A stretch of DNA of 64,000 nucleotides. It comes from Sulfurovum indicum (GTDB lineage: Bacteria > Campylobacterota > Campylobacteria > Campylobacterales > Sulfurovaceae). The DNA lies in assembly GCF_014931715.1 (NCBI RefSeq), contig NZ_CP063164.1:1240001-1304000 (forward strand), written 5' to 3'. The translations under genes were made by a program, and so were the position numbers. The notes beneath the pieces were generated by a model. It ran no database searches. It saw only the letters and a program-made list of their open reading frames with translations, and had not been told where the DNA came from. This document shows, in pieces, positions 8,709 to 17,890 of the stretch (the first letter of the stretch is position 1; every line of letters begins with the position of its first letter).

Positions 8709-8892
8709 AAATGCTCAACGCATTGCAGGCAGCAATACTTTAACCCTGAATATACTTTAGGGATCACCGACTTCTCACAGACCGTTGTCTCATGCACACT
8801 TCGCAATTCCAATATACAGGTTTTCACACTTTAACCCTACTGCTTCACTTCATACAGACCCTGTACCAAATCCATAACACACAGAAACCTGA

Positions 8893-8898
8893 TATAAT
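8893..8898 (+). promoter_or_regulatory. -10 box upstream of the 115-aa lipoprotein
   Basis: A perfect TATAAT lies 32 bp before the ATG at 8931, and GAAGGGAA serves as ribosome site. No good -35 is seen. Confidence 0.5.
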
Positions 8899-8930
8899 AG
8901 AGAAGAAATATCATACTGAAGGGAAATAAG

Positions 8931-9278
8931 ATGATACAAAAAATATCCCTGTTTATTCTAACTGCTGCTTTGCTGGCCGGATGCAGTCCCTCTATGACTT
9001 CCCTGACAGCTTCCAAAAGGTATGAAAAACCGACACCGGAAAAGGAAGAGAAGTTTCAGGAAGTCATGATAAAAGTAGCACAAAGCACACAAGAGAATCC
9101 CATCTATCATAGAATGGCGCTTAACAGCCCGGAAGAGAAAGAGTGGTTTAAAGATCTGATGTACCGTTTATGGGACAGACAGATCACAAGAAAAGAGTTC
9201 ATAGCAGAAGGAACGGCAAAATATCCGGACCATATCTATGAGTTCAGCTATATCGCCAATGCCTATCAGCGTTTTTAG
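8931..9278 (+). CDS. Small hypothetical lipoprotein, 115 aa
   Basis: A short signal peptide ends in the lipobox LLAGC (Cys near residue 18). The mature part is charged and mostly helical (KEEKFQEVMIKVAQ, EEKEWFKDLMYRLWDRQ). No family is recognised. It is monocistronic with its own promoter and convergent with queC (21-bp gap). Confidence 0.72.
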   Translation: MIQKISLFILTAALLAGCSPSMTSLTASKRYEKPTPEKEEKFQEVMIKVAQSTQENPIYHRMALNSPEEKEWFKDLMYRLWDRQITRKEFIAEGTAKYPDHIYEFSYIANAYQRF

Positions 9279-9299
9279 CTGTCCGGGTGCAAAGCTCTT

Positions 9300-9965
9300 T
9301 CAGGCATATTCAATGGGGTCTTTGGCACCGGCCTGCTCAAAACCGCGCAGACGTAATCTACAGCTGTCACATACCCCACACGCTTTATCTTCAGACTGGT
9401 AGCAGCTCCAGGTATGTTCCAAAGGTACTCCCAGCGCCAGTGACCTTGCAACGATCTGGCTCTTTTTCATATGGACCAAAGGCATCTTTATCTCGATACA
9501 GGTCTCATCTTTTGTTCCAAGGTTGATCGCTTTCTGCATCTGTTCAATGTAATGCTCCCTGCAGTCAGGATAACCTGAACTGTCTTCCTCTACCACACCG
9601 ATAAAGAGTGCTTCTGCACCATGTTTTTCGGCAACAGATGCTGCGATGGAGAGAAAGATACCGTTACGGAACGGTACATAGGTTACCGGGACACCTTCTT
9701 CCAGCCCCCCGGTAGGGACATCAATACTTTTGTCCGTCAGTGCTGAAGCACCTATCTGCTCAAAAAAAGGCAGATCGATCTCATAACGCTCTGCAGCTTC
9801 TATCTCTTGAGCGATCTTCCTGAAACACTCAAGCTCTTTGTACTCTGTCCTCTGTCCATAGTTAAAATGCAGTGCAATGATCTCATACCCCTCTTTTTGG
9901 GCGATCTTTGCACTCAACGCACTATCCATTCCGCCAGAGATAATACAGACTGCTTTTTTCATCAA
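9300..9965 (-). CDS. queC: 7-cyano-7-deazaguanine (preQ0) synthase QueC
   Basis: The PP-loop ATPase signature [10 protein letters not shown] is near residue 10. Four cysteines near the C-terminus ([19 protein letters not shown]) form the QueC zinc site. The 221-residue length fits the family. The enzyme converts 7-carboxy-7-deazaguanine to preQ0 with ATP and ammonia in queuosine tRNA-modification synthesis. Other queuosine genes are not in the window. It is divergent from ybeY. Confidence 0.95.
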   Translation of the reverse strand: MMKKAVCIISGGMDSALSAKIAQKEGYEIIALHFNYGQRTEYKELECFRKIAQEIEAAERYEIDLPFFEQIGASALTDKSIDVPTGGLEEGVPVTYVPFRNGIFLSIAASVAEKHGAEALFIGVVEEDSSGYPDCREHYIEQMQKAINLGTKDETCIEIKMPLVHMKKSQIVARSLALGVPLEHTWSCYQSEDKACGVCDSCRLRLRGFEQAGAKDPIEYA

Positions 9966-10031
9966 ATATTGCCTTTATGCTTCAAGTTTTACTCTCCTGC
10001 ATTTTACCAAGATTTGGGTAAAATGGCACCC

Positions 10032-10466
10032 ATGTTAATAGATTTAGTAAATGAAACCGACCTGCCTGTAGATACGGATATGCTTGAAAAGATCGCAAAA
10101 GATCTTACTGAACGCCAGATAGAGCTCATTATTACCGGCAATGACGGCATAAGAGCCCTCAATGCCGAGCATAGAGACAAAGACATGGCAACTGATGTTC
10201 TGAGCTTTCCAATGGGTGACACAGTTCCTCATACACCGCTTGGCGCCATTGTTATCTCAAAAGATTTCGTAACACAAAAGGCCAAAGAGCTTGGCCACAC
10301 GGAGCAGGAGGAACTTACTCTGCTCTTCATTCATGGCCTGCTTCACCTGCTTGGATTCGATCATGAGACAGATCAGGGAGAAATGCGCCGGAAAGAGGCA
10401 TTGCTTATTGAGAGATGGAAACTGCCAAAAAGTCTCATAATTCGGAATGAAAAGGAAGAGTCATGA
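10032..10466 (+). CDS. ybeY: Endoribonuclease YbeY (rRNA maturation)
   Basis: The zinc-binding signature HGLLHLLGFDH (HxxxHxxxxxH) is near residue 100, preceded by DVLSFPMGD, both diagnostic of YbeY. The protein acts in 16S rRNA 3'-end processing and ribosome quality control. The ATG at 10032 gives 144 residues; the in-frame ATG at 10023 is possible, and neither has a strong ribosome site. The 3' end overlaps the antiporter gene by 4 bp (ATGA), implying translational coupling. Confidence 0.93.
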   Translation: MLIDLVNETDLPVDTDMLEKIAKDLTERQIELIITGNDGIRALNAEHRDKDMATDVLSFPMGDTVPHTPLGAIVISKDFVTQKAKELGHTEQEELTLLFIHGLLHLLGFDHETDQGEMRRKEALLIERWKLPKSLIIRNEKEES

Positions 10467-11395
10467 ACTTTCTGATATTTGTGATCGCAATGGGTGTCCT
10501 CATCTGGGGAGCCGATATGCTTATACGCCAAAGCGAGAAGATCGCACTCAGGTTCAACATCCCCGAATTCATCATAGGTGCAACACTGATCGCTTTGGGA
10601 ACATCTCTGCCCGAGATGGCAGCCAGTATCGCAGCAAGTGCGGGAGACAAACCCGATATTGCCATTTCAAACGTGATCGGAAGCAATATCCTGAATATCA
10701 CGCTGGTACTGGCTTCTGTTTTTCTGATTGCAAAAAATATATCACCGAACAGGGATTTTTTTGCCAAAGACAGTACCTGGGCACTGGTACCTGTTTTTGT
10801 ATTTATTTTGATGATACTTGATGGAGTCATCTCGCGTTTTGATGCTTCTCTGCTGCTCCTTCTGATGGGGGCATACCTGCTTTTTTTGCTCCAGGATGCC
10901 AAAAACATCCCTGAAGAAGAGCTTGACGATGTCGATATGGCACATTTTAGCTGGACAACAACCATCCCGATGCTTATCATCGGATTTATACTGGTCATTG
11001 CAGGAGCACACTTTACTGTGGAGAGTGCCTCTGATATAGCCAAGAGTTTCGGAATTTCAGAATGGGTCATCGGGATTATTCTCATCTCCCTGGGAACTTC
11101 TCTTCCTGAGCTTGTCGTGAGCATCTCCGCCGCTGTCAAGGGAAAGGTCGATATGGCTATTGGCAATATCATTGGTTCAAATATGGCCAATACCAGTGTC
11201 GTACTTGGTGCTGCCGCTTTTGTCAAACCTATGCCGATTGAATCATTCAACTATATCTTTGACATTAGCACAATGATTGTTGCCACTCTGCTGCTGGTCT
11301 TCCTGACCGCAAACAAACTTTATACCAAATCCGCGGGGATCAGTCTGGTCATCATTCTCGGCCTCTTTCTGGAGCACACCATACAGAGCATCTAG
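10463..11395 (+). CDS. CaCA-family Na+/Ca2+ (or K+-independent) antiporter, YrbG-like
   Basis: The 310-residue membrane protein has about ten hydrophobic segments and two alpha-repeats. Each repeat carries the ion-binding signature: GTSLPEM...VIGSNILN in the first half and GTSLPEL...IIGSNMAN in the second. Family members exchange Ca2+ for Na+ or H+ across the inner membrane; the actual ions are not shown by sequence. It is coupled to ybeY by a 4-bp overlap and followed directly by a terminator. Confidence 0.92.
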   Translation: MNFLIFVIAMGVLIWGADMLIRQSEKIALRFNIPEFIIGATLIALGTSLPEMAASIAASAGDKPDIAISNVIGSNILNITLVLASVFLIAKNISPNRDFFAKDSTWALVPVFVFILMILDGVISRFDASLLLLLMGAYLLFLLQDAKNIPEEELDDVDMAHFSWTTTIPMLIIGFILVIAGAHFTVESASDIAKSFGISEWVIGIILISLGTSLPELVVSISAAVKGKVDMAIGNIIGSNMANTSVVLGAAAFVKPMPIESFNYIFDISTMIVATLLLVFLTANKLYTKSAGISLVIILGLFLEHTIQSI

Positions 11396-11424
11396 CCGGT
11401 ATCTTTCATACAACCGGTTCTTTT
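11395..11424 (+). terminator. Rho-independent terminator after the antiporter gene
   Basis: GCCGGT at 11395-11400 pairs with ACCGGT at 11413-11418 across a 12-nt loop, followed by TCTTTT. It lies in the gap between the convergent antiporter and mrdA genes. Confidence 0.6.
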
Positions 11425-11459
11425 ATCTCCGTAAATTACTCTTTTATATTTCCAAACAG

Positions 11460-13349
11460 CTAAAAAGTTTCCATATACCGGCCGTCTCCACCCTTTTTAT
11501 ATGAACCGCCTTTAGAGATCTGCTCTGCTTCATTCAAGCTGTTTTGGGAAGCTGCTTCTCTCTCTTTAAAGTAGTTATGTGCATAAAGCCACTTGTATAT
11601 CATGGCTGCCATAGGACCGGATGTACTTCCTCCGTGTCCCCCATGCTCGACAAGCACTGTGACGACATATTGCGGATCATTGTAGGGTGCATAGGTTGTA
11701 ATCCATGCATGAGAACGATGGAAATATTCCAGTTCAGACTCCTTAAGACGTTTGATGGTTGACTGGGGAATGGAGGTAACCTGGGATGTCCCTGTCTTAC
11801 CGGCTACAACGACCGGCAGATCATGCATCGCTTTATAAGCCGTTCCCTTTCGTGTATTACAGACATCATACATTCCTTTGCGTATCTCTGTGATCGAAAC
11901 CGGATCGAACCTGATAGGCTTGCTTGTCGGCCTGGTCACGTTGCCATCTACAAGTTTTGCCACTCTTGGGGTAACAAGGTTGCCTGTAGCGATCAGTGCC
12001 GTATAACGTGCAACCTGCAGCGGTGTTACAGAGTCGTATCCCTGCCCTATAGATGCGATCACTGTTTCTCCTTTGTACCAAGGCTGTTTGAAGCGCCGCA
12101 TCTTCCATGCTTTGTCCGGGATCACCCCGTTATATTCACGTGGCAGATCTACACCTGTTTTGACACCAAGACCAAAAGCATGAAGATTTTTTGCCATATC
12201 GTCGATCCCGACCTTTAAACTCTTTTTGTAGAAAAATACATCACAGCTTTCCCGTATTGCTTTACGCAGATGTACATCACCGTGTCCATAATGTTTCCAG
12301 CATCTGAACTTGTGTTTACTCTTTCCGATGGTAATGAACCCGTTACAGTACTCCGATTGTCCCAGAATACCGGGGATCGCTTTGTCAAATGCCAGTGCCA
12401 TTCCCATCTTGATAGTAGATCCGGGAGGATAGGTACCATGTGTGATCTTATTTGTAAACGGGTGTGCAAGGTCTTCTTGAAGTGCCCGCCAGTCTTTGGA
12501 GCTGATACCGCCCACGAACAGATTCGGATCGTATGCCGGATAACTCACAGCTGCAACGATCTCACCTGTCGTACGCATCACAATAGCGACACCGGTCTCT
12601 TTCATATCGGCAAACTCCTGATAGATCATCTGCTGCAGATCGATATCAATATTCAATGTAAGATTCTTGTTATCTTTTGGCAATACCTTTTCAAGTACCT
12701 CTATCGTACGGTTTGTCGCAGTCACTTTATTGATCACATAACCGAGTTCCCCCTGCAGTACTTTATTGTAATAGCGTTCCAAACCGCTTTTGCCTACTTT
12801 GCCGACGACATCGACTACTTCATCCGCTTCATTCTCTTTTTGGTTTGATCGTCCGGTATAACCGACAAGATGTGCTACATATTTTCCATAAGGGTAGTAG
12901 CGTTTTGTTTCTGCTTCGATCTTTATCTCCGGGTAAAGACTCAGTTTGGCATAGGCTCCCATCATATCCGCATAAGGTATAAAGTCAACCACTTTGATGA
13001 ATTTATGATTATAGGGGGAACTCTGTTTCCTGTATACTTTGTAAAGTACTGTCGTGTTCAGATCAGGAAAAGTTTCAGCAAGTACTTCTCCTACCGCTTC
13101 AAGTCTCTTGTCCCCCTCCTTAAGGTGCGGCATGACCGATACAGAAAAGCCGATCTGATTCATTGCCAGAAGCTTGCCATGCACATCTGTGATCTCCCCT
13201 CTGACCGGTTTGAGATACTCTTTGCGTTCAATATTCTCTTTTGCCAGTTCCTCATAGTAGTAATTTGATTTGATACTGACATGATAGAGGCGAATCATCA
13301 TCACTGCCCAAACTGCAATAAAGATCAGAATGATAAATTGATATCTCAT
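11460..13349 (-). CDS. mrdA: Penicillin-binding protein 2 (MrdA), elongation transpeptidase
   Basis: The 629-residue class B PBP has one N-terminal membrane anchor (IILIFIAVWAVMMIRLY) and a dimerisation domain starting at PVRGEITDVHGKLLA. All three transpeptidase motifs are present: STIK (SxxK), SCD in the SxN position, and KTGTS. It cross-links peptidoglycan with RodA during side-wall growth. The SCD variant is found in PBP2 proteins. It overlaps the upstream membrane-protein gene by 4 bp and is the last gene of the minus-strand envelope block. Confidence 0.95.
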   Translation of the reverse strand: MRYQFIILIFIAVWAVMMIRLYHVSIKSNYYYEELAKENIERKEYLKPVRGEITDVHGKLLAMNQIGFSVSVMPHLKEGDKRLEAVGEVLAETFPDLNTTVLYKVYRKQSSPYNHKFIKVVDFIPYADMMGAYAKLSLYPEIKIEAETKRYYPYGKYVAHLVGYTGRSNQKENEADEVVDVVGKVGKSGLERYYNKVLQGELGYVINKVTATNRTIEVLEKVLPKDNKNLTLNIDIDLQQMIYQEFADMKETGVAIVMRTTGEIVAAVSYPAYDPNLFVGGISSKDWRALQEDLAHPFTNKITHGTYPPGSTIKMGMALAFDKAIPGILGQSEYCNGFITIGKSKHKFRCWKHYGHGDVHLRKAIRESCDVFFYKKSLKVGIDDMAKNLHAFGLGVKTGVDLPREYNGVIPDKAWKMRRFKQPWYKGETVIASIGQGYDSVTPLQVARYTALIATGNLVTPRVAKLVDGNVTRPTSKPIRFDPVSITEIRKGMYDVCNTRKGTAYKAMHDLPVVVAGKTGTSQVTSIPQSTIKRLKESELEYFHRSHAWITTYAPYNDPQYVVTVLVEHGGHGGSTSGPMAAMIYKWLYAHNYFKEREAASQNSLNEAEQISKGGSYKKGGDGRYMETF

Positions 13350-13801
13350 ATGATCACCGCCACAAGAAGATCCACAATCAAAGGATAGAGAAGAATGTCA
13401 TCAAGCACTACATTCTTTGTTTGAAAAACAAAATCATATGAGAGCAGGAAAGCGAGATAGACAAGATCGACCATCAGCACCGTCAGAAGCGGTGTACAGA
13501 CCTTGCACCGTCTAAAATGAATGAAGTGCGGGTAGAAAAAGATATAGACGAACAGAGTTGCTATAGAAGCAAGAAAAAAGGGTAAAGAGAGGTTAATATT
13601 CATATTTAACATATAAAGCAGAGAAACCGCTATGTAGGAAACCTTTCCCCTCTCGATTCCCAGGATCAAAATATATCCCATGATACCGATGAAGAGAGGG
13701 AGAAAAACATAGATGGAAATAAGCATCGGATAAAAGAGGATGAACATCGCAATGAGTATCCACAAGAGTAATTTCTGTAAAAAATGTTTGGTCTTCTCCA
13801 T
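13346..13801 (-). CDS. Membrane protein of unknown family in the MreD position
   Basis: This 151-residue, very hydrophobic protein has about five transmembrane segments (for example LLLWILIAMFILFYPMLI and YIAVSLLYMLNM). No motif is recognised. Size, topology and its 4-bp overlap with mrdA match the genomic position of MreD in other bacteria. A role in the elongasome is therefore plausible but is inferred from context only. Confidence 0.75.
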   Translation of the reverse strand: MEKTKHFLQKLLLWILIAMFILFYPMLISIYVFLPLFIGIMGYILILGIERGKVSYIAVSLLYMLNMNINLSLPFFLASIATLFVYIFFYPHFIHFRRCKVCTPLLTVLMVDLVYLAFLLSYDFVFQTKNVVLDDILLYPLIVDLLVAVII

Positions 13802-13809
13802 GATCTCTT

Positions 13810-14271
13810 CTATATTTTATAGACCAGAGCCACTTCGTTACAGACAGGGAAGTGGATACACTTGATACAGTCAGTCCAGATCTTATGTTCAGGTATCCCC
13901 TCTTTATTGATCTCTTTAAATCCTATCTTTGCAAAGAAATCCGGCAGATAGGTCAAGACAAGTACATCCTCTTTTACACCCAGGTCTTTTGCTTCTTCAA
14001 GCGTGAACTGCACCAGTTTCTGACCGATATGACGACCACGATAGTCCTCATCGACAATCAGGCTTCGTATTTCAGCCAAACGTGGAGAGTGGATATGCAG
14101 TGCAGTATAACCTACAAGTCTGCCGTTCACTTTTGCCAGAACATAGGAGCGGATGTTTGTTGCAACTTCATCTTCACTCCGGTCAAGGATAATCCCCTCT
14201 TTCACTTCTGAAGCCACCAGCTCCTGCATAGCCGGGATATCGGCAAGTTTGGCTTTAACCAGCTCTATCAC
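13810..14271 (-). CDS. GNAT acetyltransferase, short ArgA-type N-acetylglutamate synthase candidate
   Basis: The GNAT acetyl-CoA loop appears as IVDEDYRGRHIGQKLV. The C-terminal segment PEHKIWTDCIKCIHFPVCNEVALV, with its cysteines, resembles the short stand-alone N-acetylglutamate synthases that begin arginine synthesis. The substrate is therefore likely glutamate, but other amino acids are possible. I choose the GTG at 14271 (153 residues) because GAGGAG lies 7 nt upstream; an ATG at 14304 deeper inside engB is less likely. The gene overlaps engB by 17 bp. Confidence 0.8.
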   Translation of the reverse strand: MIELVKAKLADIPAMQELVASEVKEGIILDRSEDEVATNIRSYVLAKVNGRLVGYTALHIHSPRLAEIRSLIVDEDYRGRHIGQKLVQFTLEEAKDLGVKEDVLVLTYLPDFFAKIGFKEINKEGIPEHKIWTDCIKCIHFPVCNEVALVYKI

Positions 14272-14905
14272 TCGGCAGCTCCTCTTGTGATCTTTCTTCT
14301 TCATCTACACCAAAGATCGTTTGGAGTATCTCCCTGTGCACCCTTTCATGCCCACTCTTTTTAAGATTGGAAAGTGTAATGGAGCCGGGAAATTCACGTT
14401 TGAGTTTGGCACGCTCCTTCTGGTTCAGTTTGTCTGTCTTTGTAAAGACCGTCAAGTAGCGCTGATCGGGTCTGATAAACTCAGAGATGTATGCCTCTAC
14501 ATCATCATCGATCTTGGCATGGGGATGTCTGGCATCACGCAGGTGGATAAAAAGACGTATGGAGACACGATGTTCAATGAACTCCACCAGGTTCCTCTGC
14601 CATACCTCTTTAAGTGTTTTGGAGACCTTGGCATATCCAAAGCCCGGCAAATCTACAAAACGTACAGGATAGCTCTCTTCATTGTAGAGATAACGTGTTT
14701 CAAAGAAGTTGATCAGCTGTGTCTTCCCCGGTGTCGCAGAACTCTTTGCAAGATTTTTTCGGTTGGTCAGAGAGTTGAGTGTTGAACTTTTTCCCACATT
14801 GGAACGCCCCAGAAAAACCACTTCACTCATATCTTCAGGCAGTGAGTCGGCGATACTCTGTGCCGACTTGATAAAATCTGCTTCTACTATACGCGGACTA
14901 CTCAC
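14255..14905 (-). CDS. engB: Ribosome-biogenesis GTPase EngB (YsxC/YihA)
   Basis: The G-motifs appear in order: GRSNVGKSS (G1), the switch region ATPGKTQ (G2), DLPGFGYA (G3) and TKTD (G4). LFIHLRDARH corresponds to the usual LVDxRH element. The family is needed for large-subunit assembly. The GTG at 14905 is preferred: it follows GGAGAAGAA and overlaps the end of lptA by 8 bp. The longer frame starts with TTG at 14923. Confidence 0.93.
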   Translation of the reverse strand: MSSPRIVEADFIKSAQSIADSLPEDMSEVVFLGRSNVGKSSTLNSLTNRKNLAKSSATPGKTQLINFFETRYLYNEESYPVRFVDLPGFGYAKVSKTLKEVWQRNLVEFIEHRVSIRLFIHLRDARHPHAKIDDDVEAYISEFIRPDQRYLTVFTKTDKLNQKERAKLKREFPGSITLSNLKKSGHERVHREILQTIFGVDEEERSQEELPSDRAG

Positions 14906-15356
14906 TCTTCTTCTCCATATCAAAAATGAACTTCACCGGTTTTTTACGGTTTCCTTTTACACTTGCATCTCCCGTGATAAGATCAAGTATGATCTCCTCA
15001 CCGTTGACATGCCGTTTATTGACAATATCATCAATAACCGCTTTTCCTCTCAGAATATATCTTGATCTTTTCGGATCATAGGTTACTTTGTCGGCACTTC
15101 CTTTGTAAAGTGCCTCTTTCTGCTTCAATTCAAAGGTAACATTACCGACTGCTTCATACTTCTTTGTCTCATTGTTCTCGTCAAAATAGACAATGATCTC
15201 ATCACCATGGATCCAGTTATCCAACTGTTTCACTTTTGCATTTCCCATAAAATGAACCTCTTTTTTAAGATCCATGGCTTTCATACTGTCAGAAGTGATC
15301 TGTACCTTCTCAGCCCAGAGTGAGAGAGTAAATACCACCAGCAAGATAATTTTCAT
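14898..15356 (-). CDS. lptA: LPS-transport periplasmic protein LptA
   Basis: A short signal peptide (MKIILLVVFTLSLWA) precedes an OstA-type beta-jellyroll repeat region: VQITSDSMKA, VHFMGNAKVKQ, EAVGNVTFE, ILRGKAVID. It would bridge LPS from LptC to LptD. About 152 residues is normal for the family. The ATG at 15356 is chosen; a TTG at 15365 has slightly better ribosome-site spacing and cannot be excluded. It lies between lptC (31-41 bp gap) and engB (8-bp overlap). Confidence 0.87.
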   Translation of the reverse strand: MKIILLVVFTLSLWAEKVQITSDSMKAMDLKKEVHFMGNAKVKQLDNWIHGDEIIVYFDENNETKKYEAVGNVTFELKQKEALYKGSADKVTYDPKRSRYILRGKAVIDDIVNKRHVNGEEIILDLITGDASVKGNRKKPVKFIFDMEKKSE

Positions 15357-15396
15357 ACGATTCAATACTGCACCTTTATATCAAAGTATCATTATA

Positions 15397-15909
15397 TCAT
15401 TTTTCCGCCGTATATACGACAGCTTTCAGCATTGTGGCAAAAGCCTCTTTGCGTACGGTGTCATACTGAAGTGTTTCCCCCTGTATGACATTTTTGTTCA
15501 GGTAGGCGACAAAAGGAGAGGTCACATAGATAACCTCTGCTGATTTGTCATAGTAGGCATGCTCCGTATAATACTTAAATCCCTCTTTCTGCATCAGACT
15601 TACATTGCCGTCAAGATAGATCCTGTTATCTTCATATCTGCCCTTGTCAGCCAAAAGAAGTTCAATATTCTCATTGCTGTAACGCAGATTCTCTATGGTC
15701 AATATACCTGCTATACGTGTACCTCGGGTACCGTACGCAACCCCCTCTCTTTTATGTATGGTCACTTCGGTAAAGGTTGTACCGGTAAACTCAAGCTCTT
15801 TGTCAAATACTTCATCCAATACTTTCTGGTCACTTAGCTGTATAGACATAGTAAGCACAGAGGTAAATGCGATCAACAGTACAAGCAACAGTTCTAGTTT
15901 TAATCCCAT
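15397..15909 (-). CDS. lptC: LPS-export protein LptC
   Basis: An N-terminal hydrophobic anchor (LLLVLLIAFTSVLTM) is followed by a periplasmic beta-jellyroll with RIAGILTIENLRY, GRYEDNRIYLDGNVSL and FVAYLNKNVIQGETLQYD. This arrangement fits LptC (about 170-190 residues). It is flanked by kdsC (10-bp overlap) and lptA, the conserved kdsC-lptC-lptA order of Gram-negative bacteria. Sequence similarity alone is weak; context makes the call secure. Confidence 0.87.
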   Translation of the reverse strand: MGLKLELLLVLLIAFTSVLTMSIQLSDQKVLDEVFDKELEFTGTTFTEVTIHKREGVAYGTRGTRIAGILTIENLRYSNENIELLLADKGRYEDNRIYLDGNVSLMQKEGFKYYTEHAYYDKSAEVIYVTSPFVAYLNKNVIQGETLQYDTVRKEAFATMLKAVVYTAEK

Positions 15910-16397
15910 AATTCAAGATACTTCGCTTCCAGTCCCTCTTTTTTAATAAGGTACTCTATCATTTCACGTACAGCACCTTCTCCACCTTTTTTGTTCAAAA
16001 CCACATCTGCGATCTTGTCCACATAGGGGCTGGCATCCCTGGGGACAAAAGAGATGGCAGCAGCTCTGAGCATGGGAAGGTCATTGAGATCATCCCCTAT
16101 GGCAGCGACATGTTTCATTTCAATATCAAGTTTTTTCAAAAGCCTGTCCAGTACCTCTTTTTTATTGTCAACTCCCTGATAAAAGTGTTCAATATGCAGC
16201 TCTTTGGCCCTCCGTGCGACGATCTGTGAACTTCTGCCTGTGATAATTGCTACTTGTCTTCCCAAACGTCTCCAGGAAGCGATCGCCAAACCGTCCTTTA
16301 CATTAAATGACTTGATCTCGTCACCCGCTTCACTGTAAGTGATACGACTGTCGGTCATCGTACCGTCTACATCCAACACGATCAGTTTGATACTCAT
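15900..16397 (-). CDS. kdsC: 3-deoxy-manno-octulosonate-8-phosphate phosphatase KdsC
   Basis: A HAD-superfamily phosphatase without a large cap. Motif I is LDVDGTMTDSRI, motif II IITGRSS, and motif IV GDDLNDLPML. It dephosphorylates KDO-8-P in LPS-core synthesis in the cytosol. The 165-residue length is normal. It overlaps hisB by 4 bp and lptC by 10 bp. Confidence 0.94.
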   Translation of the reverse strand: MSIKLIVLDVDGTMTDSRITYSEAGDEIKSFNVKDGLAIASWRRLGRQVAIITGRSSQIVARRAKELHIEHFYQGVDNKKEVLDRLLKKLDIEMKHVAAIGDDLNDLPMLRAAAISFVPRDASPYVDKIADVVLNKKGGEGAVREMIEYLIKKEGLEAKYLELWD

Positions 16398-16966
16398 AGA
16401 ACACCCTTGGTACTTGGAATACCTGCATTCTCATTGACTGCTACAGCTCGGCGCAGTGAAACAGCCAGAGCCTTGAATGCTCCTTCAATAATATGATGTT
16501 TATTTTTACCGCGATTATAGATAAGATGCAGGGTAAGGGGAAGATTGAAAGCAAATGCCCTGAAGAACTCTTCTACCAGTTCCACATCGAACTCACCTAC
16601 TTTCCCGCCTATCGGCAGTTCAAATACCAAGAATCCACGGTTTGAAAGATCGATATCACACGTAATACTCGCCTCATCCATAACCACAGTTGCATTACCG
16701 AAGCGTTCAATACTTTTAACCGGATAGATCGCCTCCCTGAGTGCCTGTCCGATAACGATACCGACATCTTCGACCGTATGGTGATCATCAATATGGGTAT
16801 CTCCTTTACACGTCACTTCCATATCGATATGGGCATGCTTGGTAAAAGCTTCCAGCATATGGTCAAAAAATCCTACACCTGTATCTATCTTCGCTTCTCC
16901 TTTTCCATAAAGATTCAATTTGACAGTGATCTGTGTCTCTTTGGTCTCTCGTCTCTTTTCGATCAT
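16394..16966 (-). CDS. hisB: Imidazoleglycerol-phosphate dehydratase HisB
   Basis: The metal-binding motifs of IGP dehydratase are seen twice: DHHTVEDVGI in the first half and KHHIIEGAFKALA in the second. DTGVGFFDHML is also present. This is the 190-residue monofunctional form without the histidinol-phosphatase domain. It catalyses the dehydration step in histidine synthesis. Other his genes are not adjacent; it lies in an envelope operon with kdsC and rlpA. Confidence 0.96.
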   Translation of the reverse strand: MIEKRRETKETQITVKLNLYGKGEAKIDTGVGFFDHMLEAFTKHAHIDMEVTCKGDTHIDDHHTVEDVGIVIGQALREAIYPVKSIERFGNATVVMDEASITCDIDLSNRGFLVFELPIGGKVGEFDVELVEEFFRAFAFNLPLTLHLIYNRGKNKHHIIEGAFKALAVSLRRAVAVNENAGIPSTKGVL

Positions 16967-16984
16967 CTATTCCCCTTTATTTAC

Positions 16985-17782
16985 TTAATTGCGTATAATG
17001 GCTGCACCGGTAAGCCCCAGGCAGTTGTCTCTGTAGTCTCTTGCTGCTTCTTCACTTGCAAATCCCATCATAAAGACCCGGTAAAGTGTACGTCCGGTCC
17101 CATCTACACCATCTGCTTTTTTAATGACAACTCGGAATTTGTTCCCGCCAAGTGTTTCATACTTTCTTTTAGTGACCAGTGCACCTTCATAACGCACGAA
17201 TGCACCGACCTGGATACCAAAGTTCGTTAGTTTCATACGGGCTTCTGTTTTGCTCGCCTTTGCTTTGGCAATGGCTTGCGGAGAGTGTACTTTCCCTGCA
17301 AATCCGACAACTTCTATCTTCACTTTTGCAATACCCATTCTGTCAAGCCCCAGCTCTTTTCCCGCAGCATAGCTGCAGTCAATAATACGCCCTTTGACAA
17401 ACGGTCCCCTGTCATTGATGCGCACAATAGTGCTTCTTCCGTTCTGCAGGTTCGTTACCTTGACCATTGTATCCATCGGCCACGTTTTATGCGCTGCTGT
17501 TCTTGCATGCATATTGTAACGCTCTCCGTTACTGGTCTGCTTGCCGTGAAAATTGGGTCCGTACCAACTGGAGATCCCTGTCATGGTCTGCCCTACTTTG
17601 ACATAGGTAGGCTGATATGTCTTTCCCAATACCGTGTAACAGCGCATGGTTGACTTGTACCGTGCAGCACTGGTAAACTTACCGGAACTATACTTGTCCG
17701 GCTTTCCGGAACAACCAGTAAGAGACAATATCGCAGACAACACTACAGCACCGGAAAGAAGAAGAAAACGTCTCTTGGACAT
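16985..17782 (-). CDS. rlpA: RlpA-family septal lytic transglycosylase with SPOR domain
   Basis: A lipoprotein signal (LSLTGC) is followed by the double-psi beta-barrel: GISSWYGPNFHGKQTSNGE, MHARTAAHKTWPM, VRINDRGPF and IIDCSYAAGKEL, including the catalytic Asp of NDRGPF. A C-terminal SPOR-like domain (FGIQVGAFVRYEGA...RVFMMGF) would bind denuded septal glycan. It cleaves naked glycan strands at division. It lies 18 bp before hisB and about 108 bp after tatD. Confidence 0.92.
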   Translation of the reverse strand: MSKRRFLLLSGAVVLSAILSLTGCSGKPDKYSSGKFTSAARYKSTMRCYTVLGKTYQPTYVKVGQTMTGISSWYGPNFHGKQTSNGERYNMHARTAAHKTWPMDTMVKVTNLQNGRSTIVRINDRGPFVKGRIIDCSYAAGKELGLDRMGIAKVKIEVVGFAGKVHSPQAIAKAKASKTEARMKLTNFGIQVGAFVRYEGALVTKRKYETLGGNKFRVVIKKADGVDGTGRTLYRVFMMGFASEEAARDYRDNCLGLTGAAIIRN

Positions 17783-17890
17783 TGGGAAACCTTACATCAA
17801 ATTAGGCAGATATTATCTCTTTATTTGACTTTATATCTGCTTGATAGTTTATCGTCTCAGAAAGCGGATCCACTCTGGCAGCAGTCTTTT

